Shown here in pieces: positions 42,485 through 52,890 of a stretch of DNA of 64,000 nt. Every line of letters starts with the position of its first letter. Positions within the stretch are counted from its first letter, which is position 1. Origin of the DNA: Hermatobates lingyangjiaoensis (lineage: Eukaryota > Arthropoda > Insecta > Hemiptera > Hermatobatidae). The translations under genes and the position numbers were made by a program. The stretch lies in NCBI GenBank assembly GCA_026182355.1, contig JAPFBL010000233.1:1302001-1366000 (forward strand), in the 5' to 3' direction. The notes under the pieces were generated by a model. The model saw nothing but the letters and a program-made list of their open reading frames with translations, was not told where the DNA came from and made no database searches.

Positions 42485-42713
42485 AAAACGAAGAATAGTA
42501 ACACACAGAAAAAGAGACACACTTACCGATGATCCACACACATCGATGATATTCGGATGATCCGACTTCAAGAGAAAGAAAATGGTAGACCTCCTGAAGA
42601 CGGATTATCCGAAAATTTGAGTTAGTATGCGTGTCTCTTTCTCTGAGTAATACTATTATTCCTTTTTGAACTTGTTTATATCTAGTTAGGATCAATTTTC
42701 CGTTTTAAAGTAT

Positions 42714-42717
<4 letters not shown>
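42483..42717. repeat. inverted dimer of family L modules between (TA)n tracts
   Basis: A left minus copy (CGAAGAATAGTAACACACAG, with a damaged hammerhead near 42552-42572) and a right plus copy (42590-42717). The pair is bounded by (TA)n at 42446-42482 and 42718-42751. Confidence 0.78.
42591..42621 (+). ncRNA. hammerhead ribozyme motif, family L, intact core
   Basis: Stem I CTC (42591-42593) with GAG (42619-42621), core CTGAAGA (42594-42600), one C, stem II GGA-tta-TCC (42602-42610), GAAA (42611-42614), stem III palindrome AATT (42614-42617) and U17 at 42618. This is the cleanest family L copy. Confidence 0.82.

Positions 42718-42751
<34 letters not shown>
42718..42751. repeat. (TA)n microsatellite
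   Basis: About 17 TA units at the right border of the family L dimer. Confidence 0.95.
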
Positions 42752-42753
<2 letters not shown>

Positions 42754-42912
42754 ATTTGTTAAACGGTTCTTCGTTTATACATGTGAGATTAAATTTTTTT
42801 TACTACTTTTGTCTTTATCAGTTTTGTGGATTTCTTTTCCAAATCACTTATTAGTTCTTTAAATTGTTAAATAGTTTTTAAGATATTATGGATATGTGTA
42901 AAAAATATCACC

Positions 42913-42945
42913 CTGTAGATGGTCAAAGAAGACCGAAACATTGGT
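42913..42945 (+). ncRNA. degenerate hammerhead-like motif, family Q
   Basis: CTGTAGA (A6 changed), one T, stem II GGTC-aaagaa-GACC, GAAACATTGG. The stem III palindrome is broken (ACATTG). Confidence 0.5.
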
Positions 42946-43103
42946 AATAATAAATACGTTTACAAAATGGACAGCAAGTCATATGGTGAATTAATATACC
43001 TAGTTCCTAGAGAACTTAAAGGACTAATAAGAGTTTTGGAAAATAAATCCAAAAAACTGATCAGGACAAAAGTAGGAAAAAAATGTATTCTCACTTATAT
43101 ATA
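42946..43103 (+). pseudogene. possible PLE coding start after a hammerhead
   Basis: An open frame downstream of the family Q motif reads KYVYKMDSKSYGELIYLV and then RELKGLIRVLENKSKKLIRT, before (TA)n near 43105. Its place mirrors 33660-33772. A Lys/Leu-rich N-terminal PLE segment is plausible, but I cannot confirm it. Confidence 0.35.
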
Positions 43104-43120
43104 AATATATATATATATAT

Positions 43121-44107
43121 ACATGATTTATTTAAATATTTAATAAATAAAATAATTAAATAACTAAAATTTCTGCTTAATGACAAATGAGCCATTTTAT
43201 ACGCCTCTAAGGTAAAATTAAAGAAGAAAAATCAATAATTATGTAAGTTGAAACAACAATAAAATATAATTGTTGTTAATATAATTGGTTAATATATATA
43301 TAATTGGTTAAAATATAATATAATTGGTTAATATGACAAATTGAAATACCGATATCCTATCAAAAGAAATGTTTACATTCTTGTTATGAGGGATTAGATG
43401 TGATTTAGTGATAGCGTGTGTGCCGTCAGTGTTGGAGATTGGTTCTTCCAAACATGGCAGACCCTAGATTTTTTTTTTAAGAAGGTGGATTACCCTCTGC
43501 GTGCCACCTCACGGTGAAGGATAAATCAGTCTGACTTCAGCTTGTACTTGGTAAGGTACCTGTTCAAAATCCCTTTCATAAGAAACTTGAAACACCTTGA
43601 AAGTAGGACTTCAAGGGTAGAATTACCAATGCAATGCGGATTTATCATAACTAAAACAGGTGCTTAATGATAAATGTGCCATTTTATACGCCACTTAGGT
43701 AAAATTGAAGAAGAAAAATAAAATAATTATGAAACTTGAAACAAGAATAAACATAATTACATAATAACACTACTTTTGAAAATTGCAAAATACATCAGAC
43801 ATAGCTTTTTTTGCTTAATAGATTAGCAATAGCTGGCCAAATTAAAAACAATGCACATTGTCTAAACAAGTCCACCAAATGAAGGCAGGCTGAAAATTAC
43901 TACTTGCCAAACAAACTATAAATTTGCAGTTCATTGGACATTGATTGCAAAACGTTAATCACTAACGGAGCATAAATTATTTAGTGATTAGTTACTAACT
44001 GTGGCTGCTGACACAGATTATCGCTATGTGGGCCTAATGTGAGAGTCTACAAGTCTGTTATAAAAAAAACTATTTTTTTTTCTGAAAACACCAATTATTT
44101 TGAATAA
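43121..44107. other. AT-rich non-coding DNA
   Basis: About 60 bp at 43160-43260 (TCTGCTTAATGACAAATG, GCCATTTTATACGCC) recurs at 43655-43755, a short direct duplication. Nothing else is recognised. Confidence 0.6.
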
Positions 44108-44407
44108 TTTTTTTTTTTTTTTTGGTAGAGGGCTGACTGACTGATATAGTCTGCTCTCCGATGATACTGAATATTGCATCTCCCATTGATTTTACATTGG
44201 GAGTCCTAAATTTTTCCTACCTTAAGGATAATTAACGAGTATCTGACATCGTATAGGCTCGGGATCGATGGTTTAACGTCCTCTCCGAGGCATGACGATC
44301 TCACCTCCCACGTGAATATGAATACATCGAGTGCCAGAATGTGTATTGAACCCCAAACCTACCATTTCAGAGGCGAGTACCTTAACCACTGAACTAAACT
44401 GGTCCCC
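44108..44407 (-). mobile_element. tRNA-derived SINE with poly(A) tail, diverged
   Basis: The T-run at 44108-44123 is the complement of the A tail. The SINE body and a tRNA-like head follow, with damaged A and B boxes (AGTTCAGTGGTTAAGG and GGGGTTCAATACAC). The heavier divergence suggests an older insertion. Confidence 0.87.
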
Positions 44408-46705
44408 GAATAAAAACTGTGTGGTAGTGTGTCATGAAATGATTTTATGAAAGTAAGAATTTTTAAATGTAAAAACTCCCAAGAATGAAAAATTTATAAT
44501 AATCATCTGGATTGTAACTGCTAAAATGTTTACTTCATCCTACCGACTTCAGATTTCGTAGAAATTTCACGTCAATCTGATAGTTCGAATAAAAAGGACT
44601 CTAAGGTATAGCCTGTAAGAAGGGTAGCAATGGAAACCAGTGAAGTGAAGAGGGAATTTCCTTGGTAAGATAGTGCATTCTTCCTCCACAACAATTAATG
44701 CTAAGAAGGCTAATAGTATATTTGAATTACTTTTTCTTTCCAGTTTTATTGCAACAATTAATTCCTAGTAATTTCTAATTAAAGTATTTTTTCACAAAAT
44801 ATTTTTGAAGGATTTCTTTGTAATCCCAGTGAATAGTTACATTTATATTCATAATAAATTAAGCTTTATGATAATTATCAAGTTTTTTTTTTCTTTTTGT
44901 AATCAACTTTATCAAAAAAATGTAGCGCGTTTGATATTTAAATAGCAATAGCATGTTTTACTTATTCAAGAATTTTAACTTTTGATTAAATATACAACAT
45001 AGGAAATTAGTTCGGTCTAGTCACAGAGGGCAAAGCATTGTTTTAAACCGGAATGCCTAACACCACAAAGGAAGGAGTTTCTCCCAACAATTCAACTTTC
45101 CAACCCGGGAAATATACATTAAAATGACCCAATTTTTCTAGCATATTTCAATTTTTATAAAAAAAAAAAGTCACTATTATTGTGAAGGGACCTTAACATA
45201 AAAATATTTTGTTTTCAACAAAAAATCCAAGTTGCAGCGTTATTCTTAATTAATACGAGATGTATAGTCCTTGATTATTGTTAATATATTAATACATGTA
45301 TTTATATTCAAAATGATCTTTCTGTAATCATGATCAAGATAAAAAAAAAAATGAAAATAGAGTGAACCAACTTTCTAAACAGACATTGTGATTTTATTTA
45401 AAACCGTTTTCATAAATCTTAAATTAAAATATAGAATTATTTCAGAAACAATTAATGATGATCAAACAAATGAGAAAATTACATCTTCTAAACTACAATA
45501 AAGAATTAAGATGATATCAAGATATTTGGATTAAGTCATGACTTCCTTTAAGAGTCACTTGATTAACTGGGATTATGGGAATATATATATTGCTATGCAT
45601 ATATATGAAAGTACTATCAAAACTAAAAATTATAAGCTAGTACACATATGTTAGACTTGAGACACGTTATAAATAAAAGTGTGAGATATTTCTTCAAGCT
45701 GTATTGTCCACTTTGAAATGTTCAATTCAAAAGGTACTTTTATGTAACAGTCCATAATTTTCTTTTAAAAATATCCATCTTCTGTAAATATGTAGAGCTT
45801 TTTTATTATTATATTTTAATTAAAATATATTATATATTCTAATTTCTGTTGCATTATAAATTCATGATGTTTAATTTTTTTCAGGTTTTTCTTAATTTTA
45901 GGCATTTAAGGAGGTTTTAAATAAATACAATGTACAGCTTTAAAAGTTATGTTTGAATCCTGAAAGCTGACTAACTTTTGATACATTTGGTATCCATATA
46001 TATGGACTATTCTACATTAATGTTATTAATTATGTATTGGAAATATGGTAGTACGTTATAATAGTTTGAAGATTAGTAGATAGATGCATGGAATACATTG
46101 CCAATTAAACCAGATGTTATGGTTACTAATGGTTAGTTGTATCACCACAAAATGGAATTATTCAAATTAAATTGCTCTATTTAAACAAAGATGTAGCACA
46201 TTTTATTATCCACAATGACTTTTCATATATTATTATATTACTTTTATATATAAGATATTATGTCACTCTGAAGAATTTTTTTTTACAAAATGAAAATAAC
46301 AGTAAATAGTAAATTAAAATAATTAATATGTGTAGTACTTTAATGTTAATATTAGTACTTAAAAAGTAACAATTCAAACGAGTTTTTCAGATAAGGCAAA
46401 ATTTTATTTATTGAATATCCTATAAACAAAATTCAATAACTCTAATAACATTAAAAAAAAACTATTTTTAAAACAGTGAAAACATTTTATTGATTGAACA
46501 TAAAAATTGAAAATGCCATAAAAGAATTCAGTAAATGCAATAATATTAAAAATTGAAATATTTTTAAAACCCTTGACAATTGTATTAGTTGAACATAGAA
46601 ATTAATTAAAAAGAATAAAATAAGTTTAATCTTTAGTTGTCATCACTAGTAACTTCGCCATCGCTAATATTAGGCTTTTATGTTCTGTAATAGAAGTAGA
46701 CTGAA
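44408..46705. other. AT-rich non-coding DNA
   Basis: Nothing is recognised in about 2.3 kb. Confidence 0.6.
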
Positions 46706-47136
46706 TTTCCGTATTTTTTGCCACTCTTTTGATTTTCCGTAATTTTTTTCACTCTTTTGAATTTCCGTATTTTTGTCACTTTTTTGAATATACGTATTTT
46801 GTCACTCTTATCAATTTCCGTAATTTGTTTCACTCTTTTGAATTTCCGTATTTTTTGTCACTCTTTTGAATTTCCGTATTTTTTCACTCTTTTGATTTGT
46901 CACTCCTTTCAATTTCCGTATTTCTTTTTCACTCTTTTGATTTATCAGTCTTTTGAATTTTCCTATTTTCTGTCACTTTTGAATTTTCATTAATTTTTTT
47001 TTCACTCTTTTGAATTTCCGTAATTTTTTCACTCTTTTGAATTTCCGTATTTGTTGTCACTCTTTTGAATTTCCGTATTTCTTTTTCACTCTTTTGATTT
47101 GTCACTCTTTTGAATTTCCTTATTTTTTGTCACTCT
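46706..47136. repeat. minisatellite with a 24-28 bp unit
   Basis: The unit is roughly TTTGAATTTCCGTATTTTTT followed by GTCACTCT. Units vary in T-run length, with some half units (TTTGATTTGTCACTC). About 16 units are present. The Phe-rich open frame within it has no gene meaning. Confidence 0.95.
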
Positions 47137-47365
47137 GTTGATAATGAAAGCAGAAATGAAATATAAAAGCAGGAAAGTCCTTCATAATATTTAGCAAATA
47201 TTTCATAAAATCACAAATATATTTAAATATTCAAATACATTTAAAATTATATTTCCTTTAATATTGTATTGGTAAGATGAAACTAATGATTTTTGCTTAT
47301 GTTATTAAAACGTTAATGCAATATGTTACATTTCCTTACATCCTGCCAGAGAATTTGAAAGAATT

Positions 47366-47462
47366 AATAATTAATAATGATTAATTTAATTAATAATTAT
47401 TAATTTAATTAATAATTATTAATTAAATAATAATTAATAATTATTAATTTAATAATAATAAA
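47366..47462. repeat. AT low-complexity repeat (TTAATAAT)n
   Basis: Irregular TTAATAAT and AATTAATT units. No other content. Confidence 0.9.
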
Positions 47463-47538
47463 ATTTGTAATAAACTAACTACTTCCCATTTAAATAAAAA
47501 CATATCAGTTTATATGAATTACAATTCCCACTTACTGA

Positions 47539-47976
47539 CAGTATAAAAATGAAAAGCCTTTAAATGTGGGTGAAAAATATAAAAGAAATCTGAAAAAACA
47601 GTCGAATAACCTAAAAAACTTCTGCTGTAAAATTCATTGTAATATATATTTAATCTCAGTAAAAAATAGTACCTTTTTCCAGACTCTGAGGAGTTTTATT
47701 GGATGGTTCAAAACGGCTATTATGAGTCTGTCTCTACTTATTCGCAATATCTTCAACACATACATTGCTCCATATTCCTCCAAAATATCACAACCTCTTG
47801 AAAGTAATATAGATTTACAATCACGTGAGAGAAATTTTAAAATGAAAGGATCTAAAAAAAAAACCTCTTCTGGAATAGCATTTCATGAGCGGAGTAGGTA
47901 CTTATGGTACATAGAAAAACCATTTTTGACCATAAATTTTGTTGATTCAAATTTAATTATTACATATAATAATTAA
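47539..47976 (+). CDS. unidentified 145-residue open frame
   Basis: The frame is open from just after a stop (47536-47538) to a stop at 47974-47976, without an early ATG. It could be an exon entered after the CTGACAG acceptor-like sequence at 47532-47538, or a relic. It contains SFIGWFKTAIMSLSLLIRNI (possibly membrane-like) and a basic stretch KMKGSKKKTSSG. Its length is unusual for such AT-rich DNA. I recognise no family, and splice support is weak. Confidence 0.25.
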   Translation, partial: QYKNEKPLNVGEKYKRNLKKQSNNLKNFCCKIHCNIYLISVKNSTFFQTLRSFIGWFKTAIMSLSLLIRNIFNTYIAPYSSKISQPLESNIDLQSRERNFKMKGSKKKTSSGIAFHERSRYLWYIEKPFLTINFVDSNLIITYNN

Positions 47977-48480
47977 TAGTTAACATACTATGAGTATTGT
48001 TCTACAAATACATACAAAATGAGTTATAAATTTATACAATAATAATTTTCAAAAGATAAGCCTCATTCTTATCAGCACGATTCTTCATTTATTATGCTAA
48101 GTTTCCCGAACAATCAGACTGTTTTTCCTGTTTATAACTTAACTGTTTTCGGTCAATATTATGCTTACATTAGGACAACCATCACTATCTCAAACAACAT
48201 TGTAGAAAAACATATAAAGTTGTAGTGGTATTTTTTGAAATCACAATATACGATATTTCCTACAATTCATTTACTTTTTATTTCATAATAAACAGAATAA
48301 CATATATATAATGACAAAAAAATAATGAGAATTAAGATTTTGAAGAATGTTATCTGGTTTTTAGGCCCTCTGAATTTTATTATTTTTTTATAAAATGAAC
48401 ATATATATATATATATAATAATAAATAAATAATATATATGAGTCATATCATATATATATATATTTATATATATGAGTTGA
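47977..48480. other. AT-rich non-coding DNA
   Basis: Nothing is recognised. Short (TA)n tracts lie at 48399-48416 and 48450-48472. Confidence 0.6.
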
Positions 48481-48493
48481 CTGTCGTCCCTCC

Positions 48494-48555
48494 GTCAATT
48501 CACTTCTTCTCCTGAGGACAACCGCCATTACGGTCCGAATATGGAAAAGTGAGTC
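48494..48555 (+). ncRNA. degenerate hammerhead-like motif, family P
   Basis: The upstream sequence CCTCCGTCAATTCACTTCTT and the CTGAGGA core match 33894, but stem II has a change (AACCG) and the GAAA strand reads CGAATAT. TCACTT with AAGTGA still frames it. (TA)n is on both sides. Confidence 0.6.
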
Positions 48556-48624
48556 TTTATTATGTTTTTGTCAACGTGTCACAGTCTATTTTAAGTATAT
48601 ATATAGTAGAATAGGTGTGTTCTC

Positions 48625-48720
48625 TAATCGGGGTTTGGTCAATTTTCCAGGATGAAAAATTAAACTCTCGTTACCAACATTTCGGTTTTATTTAAAACCT
48701 TTTTCATAGGCAGAAGTAAG
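48625..48720 (-). repeat. PLE-like terminal module, family K
   Basis: On the minus strand: CTATGAAAAAGG, stem II GGTTTT/AAAACC, GAAATGTTGG, CGAGAGTTTAATTTTTCATC, with the variant end GGAAAATTGACC seen also at 7920. Confidence 0.65.
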
Positions 48721-48752
48721 AATCTGTTATATGAATCTGTTATATATATATT

Positions 48753-48985
48753 CACTTGATAAACAGAAAGACGATCCAAACTGGACACAATAACAGTTCA
48801 AAATTGAAGATAGATAGCACACAAAGTAAAGAAACACACTTACAAACTCAAATTTTCGGGCAATTCGTCTTCAGGGGAAAAGAGAGAGGGAGACCAAGCA
48901 CGTTGTAGACGCAATGGCTAGTGACTAGCCGTAACTAGTAACAACGGGTTACTAGCCGTAACTACCATAGTAACAACGGGTTAAT
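48753..48985 (-). repeat. family L module, minus copy
   Basis: It begins after (TA)n with TTCACTTGATAAACAG and CGATCCAAACTGGACA and contains an intact-core hammerhead. It ends in repeats of GTAACTAGTAACAACGGGTT around 48905-48990. Confidence 0.75.
48847..48880 (-). ncRNA. hammerhead ribozyme motif, family L
   Basis: On the minus strand: CTGAAGA (48869-48875), an arm pair with a weak stem II (CGAATTGCCCG), GAAA, AATT and U, then GAG. The core bases are intact, but stem II is short. Confidence 0.68.
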
Positions 48986-48990
48986 AGCCG

Positions 48991-50169
48991 TTACGATTTT
49001 GTAAAGACGAAACAGGGCACCATACCATTGGCAAAACATTAATTAAGTTCGATTTAGTTTATTATATATAAAAACTACACTACCCGTGACCCTCTGTGTC
49101 TTTCAGAAATTATAACAGTAGACATTGAAATTAATTCACTCCACTTGATTAACAGGGATAATTTTAATTGTTGTTTCTCGTAATTAAAGCACGAAACATA
49201 TTCTTATATGTCCAACCTTTTGATATAGTATTCATATACATTAACTGTATTAAATGCATAAAATTAAAGCAGTTTCGAATTCAAAATGAGCAAAAATAGT
49301 TAAAAAAAATGTCTGGAATATAGAAAGATTTTCTAAAGAATATAAAAGGATAGAAAAAAGGTTAGAGACTATATTATGAAAAATTTTTATGTAACTTATA
49401 TATTTGCTTTTTATTGTATTTGCTCACTGATGACATTAGGTGAAATAACTCAAAGGAAGTTATCTTTATTTATCTTTGCACTTAGGCTTAGAGAGGTGTT
49501 TAGATAGATACATACTTAGAGATAGAGGGTAGATAGTTAGATAGATGGATAGATAGATCGAGATAGATGGTAGTTAGATTGATAGATAGAGATAGAGAAA
49601 GAGAGAATTTTATTTTTTTATAATTTTTGTAAATGAAGTAATTATTTTTATCTGATACAAGAAGATAACAAATTACAAATGAAAGCTACGGTGACAAAAC
49701 ATTTGTCTGAATTAATCTAGTGAAGATATTTTAGTGTATAAAAGGAATAGAAGTTCCATGCAATAATTAACCGATAAGTTGGTTTTTATTTTCTTATCAG
49801 ATAAGAAGTAGAACAAATTTGTTCGTCCTTTATGAGAAAGTTGAAGCAGCTATGAGAGCTGGGCAGGCATTTTATTTATGATTCCATTTAAAGTTTTCAA
49901 CGGCCTCGTAAATGTTTCCTTTCCCAAGAGCGTGCTGTTACCCGTAACCCTTTGCACTGTTGTTAGTTACGTTTTTATGACGAACAGAACCCATAAAAAT
50001 CTGGTTAATCATTTTTAATGTTATCAAAGAAAATTTAACTATTGGAAATATCATAATAAAAAACCTCTCAATTTTAATTAACAACATCTTCTTTCTTAGT
50101 AAATAACACCATCTATTCTGTGTTTTTTAGTAGCCTGAGAGCAATTTATTTGTCAGTGATGATTTTTCG

Positions 50170-50171
<2 letters not shown>
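48991..50171. other. AT-rich non-coding DNA
   Basis: Nothing is recognised except an imperfect (GATA)n stretch at 49500-49606. Confidence 0.6.

Positions 50172-50209
<38 letters not shown>
50172..50209. repeat. (TA)n microsatellite
   Basis: About 19 TA units at the left border of a family M dimer. Confidence 0.95.
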
Positions 50210-50440
50210 TTTTTCGATAAAAATACAATCCGAAATGGACAAATACAGTTCAATGTACATAAAGAAACATAGAGAAATTAAAAGCACACACTTACAGTCT
50301 CTAATGTTTGGTTGAACCGTCTTCAGGAGAGACCCTCCAACCGTCTCTGTACCAGTGCGCTTGGTTTCTCTTTTTTATCTCTATTAGAGTCTGTAAGTGT
50401 GTGTTTTTAATTTCTCTACGTTTCTTTCTGTACATTGAAC

Positions 50441-50445
<5 letters not shown>
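50210..50445. repeat. inverted dimer of family M modules
   Basis: The left minus copy runs from the terminus CTTTTTCGATAAAAATAC through a hammerhead-like motif. The right copy (from about 50338, CAACCGTCTCTGTACCAG) is its inverse, but its hammerhead core is deleted between TATCTCTATT and AGAGTCTG. (TA)n is on both sides. Confidence 0.82.
50298..50332 (-). ncRNA. degenerate hammerhead-like motif, family M
   Basis: On the minus strand: CTCTC, CTGAAGA, one C, GGTT/AACC, then CAAACATTAGAGAC. G12 and the AATT palindrome are changed. Confidence 0.6.
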
Positions 50446-50478
<33 letters not shown>

Positions 50479-50480
50479 AA
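50446..50480. repeat. (TA)n microsatellite
   Basis: About 16 TA units with one slip near 50467, between family M and family K modules. Confidence 0.93.
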
Positions 50481-50484
50481 AACT

Positions 50485-50665
50485 AAAATTTATTGGGACT
50501 CGGTCAGTTCTTCAGGTTCAAATTAAACTCTCATTGCCAACGTTTTGGTTTTTATTTAAAACATTTTTCATAGGCCTACAAAAACAGAGGAAATATAAGA
50601 AATAATACAATCATCCAAAAATCAAACATACATAAAAGTTCAATTAGTTACAATTAAGAAATTAC
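50485..50665 (-). repeat. PLE-like terminal module, family K
   Basis: On the minus strand: CTATGAAAAATG, stem II, AAAACGTTGGC, TGAGAGTTTAATTTGAACC, CTGACCGAGTCCC. The upstream body continues to about 50665. Confidence 0.65.
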
Positions 50666-50742
50666 AATATCAATATATATATATATAAAGATTTCACATA
50701 AACACGTGAAACAACAATCAAAGAGTAAACCACAATAAGAAT

Positions 50743-50803
50743 GGGAAAACAAGACGAAGATCTTTCAACCGTAACAAGCGGTCTTCGTCAGAGTCAAAAA
50801 CCC
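50743..50803 (-). ncRNA. hammerhead ribozyme motif, family A
   Basis: Minus-strand family A motif with intact CTGACGA, stem II, GAAA and AGATCT. Stem I reads CGTC instead of AGTC on the 3' strand, one mismatch. It faces 50931-50991 across an inner region with CTAGATGCA arms. Confidence 0.83.
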
Positions 50804-50930
50804 AACTGAACACTAGATGCAGTACTGAATACTAGATCCTTTCCTGTGCTTTCACCCTTTTAAAATACCACTCTTCCCTCCCACTCTTCTCAACTCCTCA
50901 CCAGATGTTGTCTGCATCTAGTGTTCAGTT
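50804..50930. repeat. PLE 3' region between two hammerheads
   Basis: The plus-strand stretch TTTCACCCTTTTAAAATACC, CACTCTTC and TCAACTCCTCACCAGATG matches, on the minus strand, the region between the PLE endonuclease relic and its hammerhead (38646-38730). CAACTGAACACTAGATGCA and its inverse bound it. This ties the hammerhead dimers to the PLE 3' end. Confidence 0.85.
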
Positions 50931-50991
50931 GGGTTTTTGACTCTGACGAAGACCGCTTGTTACGGTTGAAAGATCTTAGTCTCGTTTTCCC
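50931..50991 (+). ncRNA. hammerhead ribozyme motif, family A, intact core
   Basis: Complete family A motif with GGG/CCC, GACT/AGTC, CTGACGA, GACCG/CGGTT, GAAA and AGATCT. Confidence 0.88.
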
Positions 50992-51049
50992 ATTCTTATT
51001 GTGGTTTAATAATAATATTTTAATTACGAAATAATATTTTCATAAAAAC

Positions 51050-51126
51050 AACTGCTCGTTTTGGTCTCGTAGACCTGATAGTAAGCTTAACCTGATGATG
51101 GTCTACGAGACCAAAACATGTCGTTG
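51050..51126 (+). ncRNA. degenerate hammerhead-like pair, family Q
   Basis: The plus copy has AAC then CTGATGA (51092-51098), one T, stem II GGTCT-acg-AGACC, AAAACATGTC and GTT. Stem I and the ACATGT palindrome are present, but G12 is A. A damaged inverse copy lies at 51050-51082. The flanks (AATAATATT and inverse) extend the fold-back. Confidence 0.62.
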
Positions 51127-51129
51127 TTT

Positions 51130-52317
51130 TATTGAAAATAATATTTAGTGAGTTATTAAATAGTGTTAGATATAAATAGTGTCAGAATGTGTATATATGA
51201 AAGGAAAAGTTTCGGCCATTTGATTTTTTTTTCCCCGAGCAACTCAGAAGAACCTGTAGGACATCAGAAAAACTCTCTAAAAAGGTAACCAAGCATGAAA
51301 TTGGCATAAAATTTTTAGAAACACACACAAATATATATATATATTACATATTTACTTTCAAATTTAATATAGGTGTTAAGAATCTGTATTTTTTTATAAA
51401 TTTATTTAAAAATATCTAAACTTAATCTGTTTGTTCTGGTTTGTAACACCGCACTAACGGTCGAAAACTTGTTTTTCCCTATTTAAGAAACCTTTACTTT
51501 TTATATAAAGTACTTCCAAAAAAAGGATAATTTTGATATCAATTTTACACTTTCAGGAATAGTAGAAACATAAATATGAAATTGAGTGAATATAACTCAT
51601 TTTATTTTATTTATTTATTTTAAACATTTGATTTAGCTGTAAATAAGCATCGTTTTAGAAAGATAAATTTTTAAATATTGTCCAATGTTTCTTCAATAAC
51701 TAAGTATTTTTACGTATCCATGTTGATTCTGTAATCATGTTTGTTTTGAAATACTTTGAATACTATAAAAGTCTACACAATTTTTTTTTTGGAAGATTCT
51801 TTAGTTTTTCGTATTCACGAGATTCATGATGTATAATTTTCTCTTAGGATAACTTAAAAGTAAAATATGAATGAATTATGAAAAAATTAGTAACATATTC
51901 ATAGAATGAAATCAGTTGTGTTTGGGTAATGGTACGGTTACTTGGATATTTGAAGATTGTTAAGGTCCATGTAGGAATAATTTGTCATTGCAGATTTCTC
52001 TGCTATTAAAACTGCAGATTTCAGGCTCTAAATTTGATATGCAGTACATTCATCTTTTCATGTAAATATAGAATATCTTGTAAACGCCATTCTTGGATAG
52101 AAAATAAAACTAAAACTGGTAAAATGTAACCTAAACCCAAAATGTATCTACAACCCCTATTACAAATGTAATAGGCCAAAAAAATATAACTAACATGAAA
52201 TAAACTAACAAATTATGCCCACTTTCAACAACAACTTTTAAAAACAACACAAACTGTATAATAAACGCATGTATATTGACTCATTAATTGTGCAATCCGT
52301 TATTGTGTGGTATTTAT
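51130..52317. other. AT-rich non-coding DNA
   Basis: Nothing is recognised. A short (TA)n lies at 51330-51343. Confidence 0.6.
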
Positions 52318-52329
52318 TATACCGGGGTA

Positions 52330-52597
52330 GGTTAGGTTAGGTTGCAGTGGCAGTCCCACAAGGAAACACACGTGATCTGATCATTGGCTCTTTGTGATAC
52401 CAGACAATGAAGTTTGATTCTACAGTGGGAGTCCTAAATTTTGCCTAACTCAAGTGTATTTAGAGTAGGGATCTTTAAAGAGTACCTGACATTGTACAGG
52501 TTCGGAACCGATGGTTTAACGACATCCTCCGAGGGACGACGTGTTCAGATTTATTCACCTCCCGTATGAATAAATCGAGGGCCAGGTGGAGAACGAA
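52330..52597 (-). mobile_element. 5'-truncated SINE with 12-bp target duplication
   Basis: TATACCGGGGTA occurs at 52318-52329 and 52598-52609. Between them is the SINE body on the minus strand, without the tRNA-like head (it stops within CCACCTGGCCC) and with a 3' end of CAACCTAACCTAACC. Truncation at the 5' end is typical of LINE-driven insertion. The host site is a family N-like fold-back. Confidence 0.92.
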
Positions 52598-52609
52598 TAT
52601 ACCGGGGTA

Positions 52610-52890
52610 AATGGATAATACAAAGTCTCCACACAAAAAAAGTTTTTTAATTAAAAATACGAGTTTCGAACACTTCATGTTCATCGTCAGTTAAATTTCC
52701 AATGGAAGGACATCAGGACCAAGAAGAGTAGAATCTTCACTCATGACTGAACGTTCTACTCTTGTCGGTCCCCCATTCTTTCCATTGGATATTTATTTGA
52801 CGATGAACACGAAGTGTTTGAAACAAGTAGTTTGAATGAAGAAGTTTCTTTTGTATGGAGACTTTGTATTATACATTTACCATAGTATCA
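52610..52890. repeat. fold-back with family N-like hammerheads
   Basis: Outer arms (AATACAAAGTCTCCA and its inverse near 52855) enclose two hammerhead-like motifs. The minus motif at 52661-52692 is CTGACGA, one T, GAACA/TGTTC, GAAACTCGTA. The plus motif at 52797-52835 is TTGACGA, one T, GAACAC/GTGTTT, GAAACAAGTAG. Cores and stem III are partly decayed. The SINE at 52330 sits at its left edge. Confidence 0.72.

Noticed and set aside
46757..46993. Phe-rich 78-codon frame
   Set aside because: It lies fully within a minisatellite with a 24-28 bp unit.
49425..49455. CTGATGA followed by GAAAT
   Set aside because: No stem II can form between the two strands, so it is chance.
52327..52345. Telomeric array
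   Set aside because: Only two or three TTAGG units at a SINE end, with a target duplication immediately outside; not a telomere.
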